Shown one piece after another: positions 8,304 through 16,600 of a stretch of DNA of 64,000 nt. Origin of the DNA: Polaromonas sp. Its GTDB lineage: Bacteria > Pseudomonadota > Gammaproteobacteria > Burkholderiales > Burkholderiaceae_C. The stretch is taken from NCBI RefSeq assembly GCF_029945685.1, contig NZ_JAQSDA010000027.1, positions 248,001 through 312,000 on the forward strand, given 5' to 3'. Each line of letters starts with the position of its first letter. The stretch's first letter is position 1. The notes below the pieces were generated by a model, which did no database searches, was not told where the DNA came from, and was given only the letters and a program-made list of their open reading frames with translations. Position numbers and translations under genes: made by a program.

Positions 8304-8558
8304 CTATTTCCTCTTCAGGCCTTCAATGACCAGCGCTGCCTCGATGTCGGCCTCCTGCAGCTTGAGGTTTTGCATCACCAGGTCAAAGGCAGCGCCCATC
8401 ATGATGGCGCGGGTGCGCTCCGGAATGTTTTCCCAGCTCTCAGCCAGCTCGTTGATCAGCACTTCGGCCAGGGTGCCCATGTCGAACACCCGCGCCTCGG
8501 ACAGGTCCGCCTGGTCCATCCGCTCGTTGAGCAGACGCATCACAAAATCCCGGTTCAT
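8304..8558 (-). CDS. Conserved hypothetical protein, 84 aa
   Basis: Helical, soluble, acidic protein, MNRDFVMRLLNERMDQADL to the C-terminal LVIEGLKRK. A GGGAGA Shine-Dalgarno lies eight bases upstream of the ATG. I do not recognise a family. The composition and good SD suggest a real gene; neighbours give no functional clue. Confidence 0.6.
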   Translation of the reverse strand: MNRDFVMRLLNERMDQADLSEARVFDMGTLAEVLINELAESWENIPERTRAIMMGAAFDLVMQNLKLQEADIEAALVIEGLKRK

Positions 8559-8753
8559 TTTTTTCTCCCTGATGGACGGCGGCCGACCAGATCGGCGCGC
8601 CTGCCTGGTTATTTCTTGTCATGACTGACGAAGGTTACCGCGTCAGCAGGCGCCCTGCTTGCGGCGCCGTGGAAAACGTTGGCCATCCAGAGCAGCAAGA
8701 CCGTCAGCGCCTGCCTACAATGGGTCATCATCCCCACCGGATCACACATCTGT

Positions 8754-8999
8754 ATGGCCGAGTTTTTCAAGACCTCCGTCACCTGGGTCGTCGACTTCCA
8801 CTACGAAGGCCGTCCACGCCGCTGGTTCAAAGCCTTCGGCCCGCATGACGATCCGTTCCAGCAAATGACGGATACCCTGAAGGACCTGTACGGTGACCGC
8901 GCCAAGCTGGCGTCTGTGCGCAAGGCCACCGACGAAGAGGAATTGCAGTACCTGCGCGGCGAAGAGCCGAAAAACAGCTACTGCCCGACGGGGCGCTGA
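8754..8999 (+). CDS. Conserved hypothetical protein, 81 aa
   Basis: Starts MAEFFKTSVTWVVDFHYEGR and ends KNSYCPTGR; a mixed alpha/beta small soluble protein. The ATG at 8754 was chosen because residues upstream are not protein-like. It looks like a small protein seen in other Burkholderiales, but I cannot assign a function. The 195-bp gap on its left holds nothing recognisable. Confidence 0.55.
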   Translation: MAEFFKTSVTWVVDFHYEGRPRRWFKAFGPHDDPFQQMTDTLKDLYGDRAKLASVRKATDEEELQYLRGEEPKNSYCPTGR

Positions 9000-9053
9000 C
9001 CGGATGTGAGGAATACAGCCAGCGGTGAACGGGTTTCAGAGAGCCGCTACACA

Positions 9054-9575
9054 TCAGGACAGGTCGGAGCACCGAATCTCCTCACGAAGTTCATTCGCAA
9101 ACGCGTCGGCAAGTTGCAGACGCTGTTCTGACTCCGGAAAGATGATGGCGTAACCTGAAGAGAGCGCCTCCTTGATCGGTCGGGCGACGACCTGCGAACC
9201 TGCGAACGGCATGGCTGTCGATTTACCGACCAATGTGATTCCAGCGCCCGCCGCCACCAACGCGCAGGCGATTGTTGAGCTCGGTGTTGCGAGTACCACA
9301 TTGGGCTCGACATCCAGGCTTGCGAGCACGTCGTCAATCTGGTGCCTTACAAAACTCTGACGGACCAATAACACCACGCGCTCGCCGTGGAGATCCTTAA
9401 GCGAAATCACGCTTTTTTTGCCAAGCGGTGGGTTGCAGGAATCACAGCCACAAACGGCAGAGGCTCCAGAGGCTCGATCGTGATGGCGGATCGAAACAGC
9501 GGTAATTCCACGATTCCGACGGACAACGGTTCTGTCGTCGAAGTTCGTTCAGCGCTCCATGGTCCGCTGGTCATA
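9054..9575 (-). pseudogene. LysR-family regulator remnant, truncated and frameshifted
   Basis: The minus strand encodes the C-terminal part of a LysR substrate-binding domain: SVGIVELPLFRSAITIEPLE, LPFVAVIPATHRLAKK, then after a frameshift SVISLKDLHGERVVLLVRQS and AAGAGITLVGKSTAMPFAGS. The frameshift is in a run of seven T at 9413-9419; eight would restore the frame. The N-terminal HTH and the first part of the effector domain are missing: the coding similarity stops near 9575, where the IclR gene region begins. It reads as a gene cut by insertion of the adjoining catabolic block. Confidence 0.75.
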
Positions 9576-9656
9576 GATCAGCAAGAACTGTGACAAACCT
9601 CAGGAGGCACGACGACGGTCCGGCCTCGATGGACGTCTACCGGCCAGCCCTCATGC

Positions 9657-10454
9657 TTACCGCACCCTCGACCCGCTGCGGTACAACGCTGATCGCAAGC
9701 GCGCCACTTCGCGGTCCAGATCCTTGAGCACGTCGGCCTGGTGCGATGGTGTCATTCGCATGGAAATGGCGGTCACGCTCATGGCCGCGATGGGCTGGCC
9801 CGCGCGGTCCAGCACCGGCATGCCGACGCCGGTGACGCCGGCGATAGCGAAGTCCGAGATGCGTGAGTGGCCCTGCTTGCGCGCTTCTTCGACCAGCGTC
9901 TCCAGCAGGCCCGGCGTCAGTCCGCCATACCCGGGCAGGCGCGGAGCGTTGGCCTGGATGGCCGCCTTGCGTTCGTCCTCGTTCAGCCAGGCCAGCAGCG
10001 CCAGGCCGCCCGCGCCGACGCCCAAGGGCTGGCGGTTGCCGACCTCGACGGAAAACACCTTGACCGGAAAGGCGCCTGTGCGCCGATCCAGACAGAACGA
10101 GTCGGCGCCGCTGCGCACCACCAGGAACACCGTGTCGCCCGTGGCCTCCGCCACCTTGTCCAGGAAGGGTGCGCACAGTTCGCGAAGGTGAAAGTGCGAC
10201 GCAGCCGACAGCCCCAGTTCATAGGCGAACTGGCCCAGGTAGTAGCGCTTGTCGTGTGAGCGCATCAGCAGGCCGCAGTCCACCAGTTCCTTGAGCAGCC
10301 GGTGTGCCGTCGGGCGGCTGAGCCCGAGGGCGTCGACCAGGTCCACCAGGCGGACGCCCTCGCGGCTGTGGGTGGAGACCACGCGTAGCAGTTCCATGGC
10401 GCGGGCCACGGTTTGAGAGCCGGCGGCCGGATTTTTTGAAGAAATGTCCAACAT
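9657..10454 (-). CDS. IclR-family transcriptional regulator
   Basis: 265 residues. An N-terminal winged HTH lies at about 14-75 (ARAMELLRVVSTHSREGVRL, LGLSRPTAHRLLKELVDCGL). An effector domain lies at about 85-250 (GDTVFLVVRSGADSFCLDRR, GVGAGGLALLAWL, and GVGMPVLDRAGQPIAAMSVT). IclR proteins usually control catabolic genes next to them and respond to an aromatic or acyl intermediate. It is divergent from the ten-gene operon, with a 132-bp gap holding a 7-11-7 inverted repeat, so it most likely controls that operon and itself. Confidence 0.92.
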   Translation of the reverse strand: MLDISSKNPAAGSQTVARAMELLRVVSTHSREGVRLVDLVDALGLSRPTAHRLLKELVDCGLLMRSHDKRYYLGQFAYELGLSAASHFHLRELCAPFLDKVAEATGDTVFLVVRSGADSFCLDRRTGAFPVKVFSVEVGNRQPLGVGAGGLALLAWLNEDERKAAIQANAPRLPGYGGLTPGLLETLVEEARKQGHSRISDFAIAGVTGVGMPVLDRAGQPIAAMSVTAISMRMTPSHQADVLKDLDREVARLRSALYRSGSRVR

Positions 10455-10472
10455 GCGGATGATTTTGCCTTA

Positions 10473-10497
10473 ATTCTGCGCATGTTACCGGCAGAAT
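10473..10497. promoter_or_regulatory. Inverted repeat, candidate IclR operator
   Basis: Perfect 7-bp arms ATTCTGC (10473-10479) and GCAGAAT (10491-10497) are separated by 11 bp. They are centred in the gap between the IclR gene and the divergent operon. Size and position fit a dimeric regulator site. The site is 19 bp from the IclR start, so it could autoregulate as well. Confidence 0.5.
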
Positions 10498-10586
10498 ATG
10501 GACATTCCTGAGCGATCCACACCCATGACCCACCTCCATCCGATTGACCCCGCACCGTCTGGCGCCCGCCGCCTGGGGGCCTGTTC

Positions 10587-11825
10587 TTGAGCGGTGTCTA
10601 CATCATCGGCGCGGGCATGACGCCTCTGGGCAAGCACCTGGAGTCCTCGGTGAAGCAACTTGCTTCCGATGCAGTCAATGCGGCCCTGGCCGATGCCCGG
10701 TGTGGGCTGGCGGACATCCAGGCCGCCTGGTTCTCCAACACCCGCCAGGGCGTGCTGGAAGGCCAGCACGGCATACGGGGCCAGGCCGCGTTGCGGGCGA
10801 TGGGCGTGCAGGGCATTCCCATCATCAATTGCGACAACGCCTGCGCCAGCTCCTCCACCGGCGTCAACCAGGCCTTTGCCGCACTCAAGGCCGGTGAGTG
10901 CGACGTGGCGCTGGTGGTCGGCGCGGAGAAGATGCACTACCCCCACAAGCGCGAGCTGATGTTCGAGGCCTTCTGGGGCGGCATGGACCGCGAACTGGCT
11001 GCCGCGCAGCTGGCGCGCCAGCAGGAGTTGTCCGCCGCGCTGGTGCTGCCCGAAGGGGCCGAAACACAAGGCGAGCGCAGCGTGTTCATGGACAGCTATG
11101 CCGCCATGGCGCGCCACTACATGCTGTTGTACGGCGCCACCCAGCGCCAGTTCGCGGCGGTGGCGGCCAAGAACCACTGGCATTCGCAGTTCAACCCGCT
11201 GGCGCAGTACCGCAACCCGATGACGGTGGACGAGGTGCTGGCCGATCGCCTCGTCAGCTGGCCGCTGACCCGCGCCATGTGTGCGCCTATGAGCGATGGC
11301 GCCGGCGCCCTGGTGCTGTGTTCCGGCCGGGTGCTGGGGCGTTTTGGCCGCGGACGCGCGGTGCGTGTGCGCGCGACTCGGCTGGCCAGCGGCGTGAGCC
11401 GGGCGCCCGATGATTTTTCGCGCCACGTGGGCCGCCTTGCCGCGCTGAAGGCCTATGAGGCAGCCGGCATTGGCCCGCAGGACCTGGACGTGGTCGAGGT
11501 CCACGACGCGTCCGCGTTCGCCGAGATCCGCCATGTGGAGAACCTGGGCCTGTGCGGGCTGGGCGAGGGCGCCGCCATGGCAGAGCGTGGCGAGACCCGG
11601 CTGGGGGGGCGCATCCCGGTCAATATCTCAGGCGGCCTGGTGTCCAAGGGCCATCCGATCGCGGCCACGGGCGTGATCCAGCTGCATGAGTTGGTGACGC
11701 AGCTGCGTGGCGAGGCCGGGCCGCGCCAGGTGCAGGGCGCGCGCCTGGCGGCTGCGGAGAATGGTGGCGGCTTCTACGATGGCGAGGAAGCGGTCGCGGC
11801 GGTCACGATTCTGGAGAAGACATGA
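10587..11825 (+). CDS. Thiolase-like protein (SCP2/lipid-transfer type), first gene of the operon
   Basis: 412 residues of the thiolase fold. The nucleophile C86 is in DNACASSSTG, and the C-terminal loop is NISGGLVSKGHPIAATG. The usual HDCF motif of SCP2-type thiolases is HDAS here (VVEVHDASAFAEI), so the second catalytic cysteine is absent; thiolase-like retro-aldolases also lack it. The best start is TTG 10587 after GGGGGCC, as no ATG upstream is in frame and plausible. It overlaps the next gene by four bases. The reaction could be thiolytic or aldol-type cleavage of a CoA ester; the sequence does not decide. Confidence 0.85.
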   Translation: MSGVYIIGAGMTPLGKHLESSVKQLASDAVNAALADARCGLADIQAAWFSNTRQGVLEGQHGIRGQAALRAMGVQGIPIINCDNACASSSTGVNQAFAALKAGECDVALVVGAEKMHYPHKRELMFEAFWGGMDRELAAAQLARQQELSAALVLPEGAETQGERSVFMDSYAAMARHYMLLYGATQRQFAAVAAKNHWHSQFNPLAQYRNPMTVDEVLADRLVSWPLTRAMCAPMSDGAGALVLCSGRVLGRFGRGRAVRVRATRLASGVSRAPDDFSRHVGRLAALKAYEAAGIGPQDLDVVEVHDASAFAEIRHVENLGLCGLGEGAAMAERGETRLGGRIPVNISGGLVSKGHPIAATGVIQLHELVTQLRGEAGPRQVQGARLAAAENGGGFYDGEEAVAAVTILEKT

Positions 11826-13405
11826 CATTGGCGCACCTGGCCCCTGGCGATGCCGGTTCTCAAGCGTCCCGGCTGGGCGACCTGCTGGTGGATGCCATCG
11901 CACGCTTTCCGCAGCGCGTGGCGCTGGTGGATGCCGATGCGTCGCTCAGCTATGAGGCGCTCGGCGCGCGCATTGCGCACGCGCTGGCGGTGTTCCGTGC
12001 TCTGGGGCTGCGCCAGGGCGAGGTGGTGGCGCAGCTGTGCGGCAACCGCATCGACATGTTCTGCGTGATGGCGGCCGCCTATGTCGGCGGCTACTGCTCG
12101 GTGACGCTGCACGCGATGGCTGGCGCCGACGACCATGCCGCCATCCTTGACGACTGCGGTGCCCGGATGCTGGTGTGCGAGAGCCACTATGCCCAGCGGG
12201 CGCAGCTGCTGCGCGAACGCTGCGCCGGGGTTTCGCATTGGCTGTCGCATGATGGAGACGATGCGAAGGTGGATTTCTGGCGCCAGGCGTCACAGGCGGC
12301 AGGCGCAGTGCCGCAGGCGCAGGGTGCGGCCGAGGACATCATCCGCATCGGTTACACCGGCGGTACCACCGGGCGCCCCAAGGGCGCGATGCTGAGCAAC
12401 CGGTCGATGCTGACCAATGCGCGCCTGTGGCTTGCGGGCCTGGACTGGCCCGATGGGGTGCGCACACTGTGCTCCGCCCCGATCTCGCATGGGGCCGGCT
12501 CACTGATCTATCCTACGCTGGCGCGTGGCGGTACCGTGGTGTTGCAGCGCGGCTTCACGCCGCAGGGCTGGCTGGACGCGGTGCGGACCCACCGCATCCA
12601 GCACACCTTCATCGTGCCGACCATGCTGTACGCGCTGCTGGACCATCCGGCCACCGCCACGGGCGATCTGGACAGCCTGTGCGCACTGATGTACGGCGCT
12701 GCGCCGGCCTCGCCCAGCCGGATCCGCCAGGCGCTGAAAGTCTTCGGGCCCGTGCTGGTGCAGACCTATGGCCAGACCGAGGCGCCCAACACCATCCTGC
12801 TGCTGGACCAGCAAGCCCACGCGCAGGCCACGGACGTTCAGCTGGCCAGCGCCGGCCGGCCGTTTCCCGGGCTTGAAGTGGCTCTGCACGACGATGTGGG
12901 ACGGCCCGTGCCCGAGGGTGAGGTGGGCGAGATCTGCGTGCGTGGCTTGCTGCTCATGAGCGGCTACCGCGGTCAGCCCGAGCAGACCCGCGCCGCCTTG
13001 CGCGGCGGCTGGCTGTGCACGGGCGACCTGGCGCGGCGCGACCCGCAAGGCCTGTTCTTCATCGTGGACCGCAAGAAGGACATGATCATCAGCGGCGGCT
13101 TCAACGTCTATCCCAAGGAAGTGGAGGACGTGCTGGCCAGCCACCCCGACGTGGCCGCCGTTGCCGTCATCGGCGTACCTGACGCCAGGTGGGGCGAGGC
13201 CGTTAAGGCTGTGGTGGTGCGCAGGCCGGGCGCGCAGGCCTGCGCGGAGGACCTGATGGCCTACGTGCGCAGCCGCAAGGGGGCGATCTACACGCCCAAG
13301 TCCGTTGATTTCGTCGACACCGTCCCGGTCACCGGGCTGGGCAAGGCGGACAAGAAAGCATTGCGCCACCACTACCAGACTCGACACGAACAGGGGTTTG
13401 CATGA
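11822..13405 (+). CDS. AMP-forming acyl-CoA ligase 1
   Basis: 527-residue ANL-superfamily ligase that activates a carboxylic acid to its CoA ester via an acyl-AMP. Motifs: P-loop GYTGGTTGRPKGAMLSN, YGQTEAPN, hinge TGDLARRDPQGLFFIVDRKK with DMIISGGFNVYPKEVE, and the catalytic lysine region TGLGKADKKAL near the C-terminus. It starts at an ATGA overlap with the thiolase gene and ends with an ATGA overlap with the aldehyde dehydrogenase gene. The substrate is probably an acid released by the pathway; aryl versus alkyl cannot be told. Confidence 0.92.
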   Translation: MTLAHLAPGDAGSQASRLGDLLVDAIARFPQRVALVDADASLSYEALGARIAHALAVFRALGLRQGEVVAQLCGNRIDMFCVMAAAYVGGYCSVTLHAMAGADDHAAILDDCGARMLVCESHYAQRAQLLRERCAGVSHWLSHDGDDAKVDFWRQASQAAGAVPQAQGAAEDIIRIGYTGGTTGRPKGAMLSNRSMLTNARLWLAGLDWPDGVRTLCSAPISHGAGSLIYPTLARGGTVVLQRGFTPQGWLDAVRTHRIQHTFIVPTMLYALLDHPATATGDLDSLCALMYGAAPASPSRIRQALKVFGPVLVQTYGQTEAPNTILLLDQQAHAQATDVQLASAGRPFPGLEVALHDDVGRPVPEGEVGEICVRGLLLMSGYRGQPEQTRAALRGGWLCTGDLARRDPQGLFFIVDRKKDMIISGGFNVYPKEVEDVLASHPDVAAVAVIGVPDARWGEAVKAVVVRRPGAQACAEDLMAYVRSRKGAIYTPKSVDFVDTVPVTGLGKADKKALRHHYQTRHEQGFA

Positions 13406-15141
13406 ACGTAGTATTGACCGATTCCGTGGCCCTGGCCGGGCCTGACCTGATGGACCGGCACCGGGCGGTGTTTGCCCGCGCGCAGCAGGCCTGCCGCGAG
13501 CGCCACTGCTGGAGCCCTTACCCCGACATGCCCGGCAAATACCCCGGCGCGGGCGCCGCCCAGCTGCGTGGGCGCCAGGCGTTCGAGGCGCATCTTGGCG
13601 CGGTGTTCGCGCTGGACCAGCCGGGCGTGCAGGGTGCCACGCCCCGGGAGGCCGAGGAAGTCTCTCCCTACACACAACAGCCCCTGGGCGCCAGCTACCG
13701 CTTTGCCGACATCGACACCCTGTTCGATGCCGCCCAGGCGTCGATACCCGGGTGGGCTGGCGCCAGTATCGACACGCGCATCGGCACGCTGATGGAGGTG
13801 CTCGACACACTGTACCGTGACCACCTCTTCGAGATCGCCAACGCCGTCATGCACACCGCGGGCCAGAGCTTCAACATGGCCTATGCCGGCAGCGGTGTCA
13901 ATGCGCTGGACCGCGGGATCGAGGCGCTGGTTTATGCGGAGCAGGCCATGCGCGCCGCGCCAACCACCGCGCGCTGGGAGCGCAGCTTCGGCAGCGCCAA
14001 CATCACGCTGGACAAGACCTACCGCCTGGTGCCGCGCGGCGTCGCCGTGTGCTTCTCCTGCGCGAGCTTTCCCACCTGGAATGCCTGGCCTTCCATGCTG
14101 GCCAGCCTGGCCACGGGCAACGCGGTGATCGTCAAGCCGCACCCGGCCACGGTGCTTCCTATGGCGATCACGGTGCGTGTGTTCCGCCAGGTGCTGGCGG
14201 CCGCCGGGTTCGACCCCAACCTGGTCACGCTGGCGCTGGACAGCACGCAGGAGCCGGCCGGCAAGCTGCTGGTCAAGCACCCCAAGACCGCCATCGTCGA
14301 TTTCACCGGCGGCGTGCGCTTTGGCCAGTGGGTCGAGCAGAACGCCTGGCCGGCGTTGTGCTTCACCGAAACCGCGGGCTGCAACACGGTGGTGCTGGAG
14401 TCCGCGCCCGACCTGGATGCAGCGCTGCGCAGCCTGGCAACGACCTTGTGCATGTTCAGCGCGCAGATGTGCACCAGCCCGCAGAACATCTATGTGCCCA
14501 GGCAGGGCGTGCGCACGCCCGCCGGCACGGTGCCGTATGCCGAGGTGGCGCGCCGCCTGGCCGACGCCGTGGCGGCGCTCACGAGCGAGCCCAAGAAGGC
14601 GGCCATGATCCTGGCCACGATCCAGTCTCCCCAGACCCTGGCCATGCTTGCGGACTTGCAGCATCAGGCCGAAGGCACGGGTGAGGTGCTGCTTGCGCCT
14701 GCAGCCTACCGGCACCCCGAGTACCCCGACGCGCGCACCAGCACGCCGCTGATGCTGGCCGTGGGAAAGGACGCGCGCGCGCTCTATGGCCAGGAGCGCT
14801 TCGGGCCGGTGAGCTTTGTCATCGCCTGCGACGACGCTGCCGACGCGCTGGCCCAGGCCACGCAGGACGTCAAACAGTTTGGCGGCCTGACGGCGTTCCT
14901 GTATTCGGAAGACGAGGCGTTCATCGCGCGCGCCGAGCAGGCCTACGCCCAGGCCGGCGCGCAGCTCACGATCAATCTCACCGGCCCGATGCCGCTGAAC
15001 TTCGCAGCGGCCTACAGTGACTACCACGTCACCGGCCTGAACCCGGCAGGCAATGCCAGCCTGACCGACCTGGCCTTCGTGGCCAGCCGTTTTCGCATCA
15101 CCCAGTCGCGCCGGCCAGCCGCTGCCGGAACCACCCTTTGA
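13402..15141 (+). CDS. PaaN-type aldehyde dehydrogenase
   Basis: 579 residues, longer than ordinary aldehyde dehydrogenases (about 480-500) because of an N-terminal extension typical of the PaaN family known from phenylacetate gene clusters. Visible signatures are the cofactor-binding VPRGVAVCFSCASFPTWNAW and VIVKPHPATVLPM, the glutamate FTETAGCN and the nucleophile cysteine in SAQMCTSPQNIYVP. It probably oxidises an aldehyde made by the downstream oxygenase to an acid for the CoA ligases. No other paa genes are present in the window, so phenylacetate itself is not implied. Confidence 0.85.
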   Translation: MNVVLTDSVALAGPDLMDRHRAVFARAQQACRERHCWSPYPDMPGKYPGAGAAQLRGRQAFEAHLGAVFALDQPGVQGATPREAEEVSPYTQQPLGASYRFADIDTLFDAAQASIPGWAGASIDTRIGTLMEVLDTLYRDHLFEIANAVMHTAGQSFNMAYAGSGVNALDRGIEALVYAEQAMRAAPTTARWERSFGSANITLDKTYRLVPRGVAVCFSCASFPTWNAWPSMLASLATGNAVIVKPHPATVLPMAITVRVFRQVLAAAGFDPNLVTLALDSTQEPAGKLLVKHPKTAIVDFTGGVRFGQWVEQNAWPALCFTETAGCNTVVLESAPDLDAALRSLATTLCMFSAQMCTSPQNIYVPRQGVRTPAGTVPYAEVARRLADAVAALTSEPKKAAMILATIQSPQTLAMLADLQHQAEGTGEVLLAPAAYRHPEYPDARTSTPLMLAVGKDARALYGQERFGPVSFVIACDDAADALAQATQDVKQFGGLTAFLYSEDEAFIARAEQAYAQAGAQLTINLTGPMPLNFAAAYSDYHVTGLNPAGNASLTDLAFVASRFRITQSRRPAAAGTTL

Positions 15142-15152
15142 AGGAGACCATC

Positions 15153-16598
15153 ATGGGCATCAATGAAATTCCGGTTCTGCAAGGCGGCTTCGCGCCGGTT
15201 GAGCAGGAGCTTGACATCGAACTCACCGATATCGAGGGCGAGGTGCCCCGGGACCTGACGGGCATGTATGTTCGCAATGGTCCCAACCGTCGCTTCGAGG
15301 CGGACGGGCGCTACCACTGGTTCGACGGTGACGGCATGCTGCACGCGGTGCGCTTCGAGGGCGGCAAGGTGCGCTACCAGAACCGCTGGGTGATGACCGA
15401 CGGCCTGCGCGAGGAGCTGGCCGCCGGCAGCGCCTTGTGGCAGGGCATCAAGGACCCGCCGCGCAAGGACCGACCCGACCAACCGATCAAGAACACGTCC
15501 AACACCGACGTGAAGTTCTTTGCCGGCCACCTGGTGTCGATGTGGTACCTGGGCGGCGCGGTGTACCGCGTCAATCCGGGGGATCTGTCCACGGCCGGCA
15601 AGCTGGACGTCGACCCGCGCCTGCAGGGCCTGCCGATCTCGGCCCACTCCAAGGTGGACGAGCGCACCGGGGAGTTCCTGTTCTTTGCGTACGGCAAGAA
15701 GTCACCGTACATGCACTATGGCGTGATGGACCGTTTTGGCAAGCTGCAAACCTTCATGCCGGTGCAGTTGCCCGGCCCGCGCCTGCCGCACGACATGGCG
15801 ATCACGCCCAACTACACCATCCTGCACGACCTGCCGCTGTTCTATGACATGGAAGCGCTGTCCGCCGGCCGCCACAAGCTGAAGTTCTATCACGAGACGC
15901 CGTCCCGCTTTGCCGTGGTGCCGCGCCACGGCACGCCGGAGCAGATCCGCTGGTTCGAAGCCAAGCCGGCCTACATGTACCACGTGTCCAATGCATGGGA
16001 AGAGGATGATGGGCAGGGTGGCATCGAGATCGTGATGACGGGCACGCCGTTCCGTCTGCCGCGCGACTGGCGCGGCAATGTTGAGCATGAGCGCTTTCCC
16101 AAGATGCCGGCCAATCTGGAGCATGACTTCCTCTTCTACGAATGGCGGTTCAACCTGCGCACCGGGGAGACCCGGGAGCGCGTGATCGATGACATCGTGA
16201 ACCAGGAGTTTCCGGTGATCAATTCATGGATGCAGGGCTACAAGACGCGCTATTCCTGGAACGTGCTGATGGGACGCAGCAACCGTGCGGAGGACCCGCG
16301 CTTCTGCGGCCTGGTGCGCTACGACCTGGAGCGCAATACCTGCACCACCTACCACGAAGGCGTGGACAAATGGTTCAGCGAGGCGCCGTTCGCGCCCAAG
16401 GACCACTGGAAGGAAGAGGACGACGGCTACCTCGTCGGCTTCATGTGGGACGACACCAGGCAGGCCTCGTACGTCGCCATCTTCGACGCCAAGGACATCA
16501 CCAAGGGGCCGGTGGCGCGGATCAAGCTGCCCCAGCGCGTGCCCAACGGCTTTCACGCCACCTGGGTCAGCGGCGAACGCCTGGCGCGCGGCTGGTAA
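15153..16598 (+). CDS. Carotenoid oxygenase family dioxygenase (carotenoid/stilbene-cleaving type)
   Basis: 481-residue non-heme iron dioxygenase of the RPE65/lignostilbene dioxygenase family, which splits a C=C bond with O2 to give two carbonyl products. All four iron-binding histidines can be placed: H165 (ISAHSKVDE), H213 (LPHDMAITPNY), H277 (YMYHVSNAWEE) and H468 (NGFHATWV). The N-terminal motif GMYVRNGPNRRF is also typical. The start is ATG 15153, preceded by AAGGAG seven bases upstream; an in-frame TTG at 15138 is less likely. There is no signal peptide. As the only oxygenase in the operon it likely starts or centres the pathway. Confidence 0.92.
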   Translation: MGINEIPVLQGGFAPVEQELDIELTDIEGEVPRDLTGMYVRNGPNRRFEADGRYHWFDGDGMLHAVRFEGGKVRYQNRWVMTDGLREELAAGSALWQGIKDPPRKDRPDQPIKNTSNTDVKFFAGHLVSMWYLGGAVYRVNPGDLSTAGKLDVDPRLQGLPISAHSKVDERTGEFLFFAYGKKSPYMHYGVMDRFGKLQTFMPVQLPGPRLPHDMAITPNYTILHDLPLFYDMEALSAGRHKLKFYHETPSRFAVVPRHGTPEQIRWFEAKPAYMYHVSNAWEEDDGQGGIEIVMTGTPFRLPRDWRGNVEHERFPKMPANLEHDFLFYEWRFNLRTGETRERVIDDIVNQEFPVINSWMQGYKTRYSWNVLMGRSNRAEDPRFCGLVRYDLERNTCTTYHEGVDKWFSEAPFAPKDHWKEEDDGYLVGFMWDDTRQASYVAIFDAKDITKGPVARIKLPQRVPNGFHATWVSGERLARGW

Positions 16599-16600
16599 CC

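Noticed and set aside
13402-15141. Phenylacetate (paa) degradation cluster
   Set aside because: Only the PaaN-type dehydrogenase matches; paaABCDE, paaG, paaJ and paaK partners are absent.
16226-16600. An N-terminal extension of CoA ligase 2 into the oxygenase gene
   Set aside because: The extension lies in another frame of the carotenoid oxygenase; ATG 16601 gives a normal ligase start.
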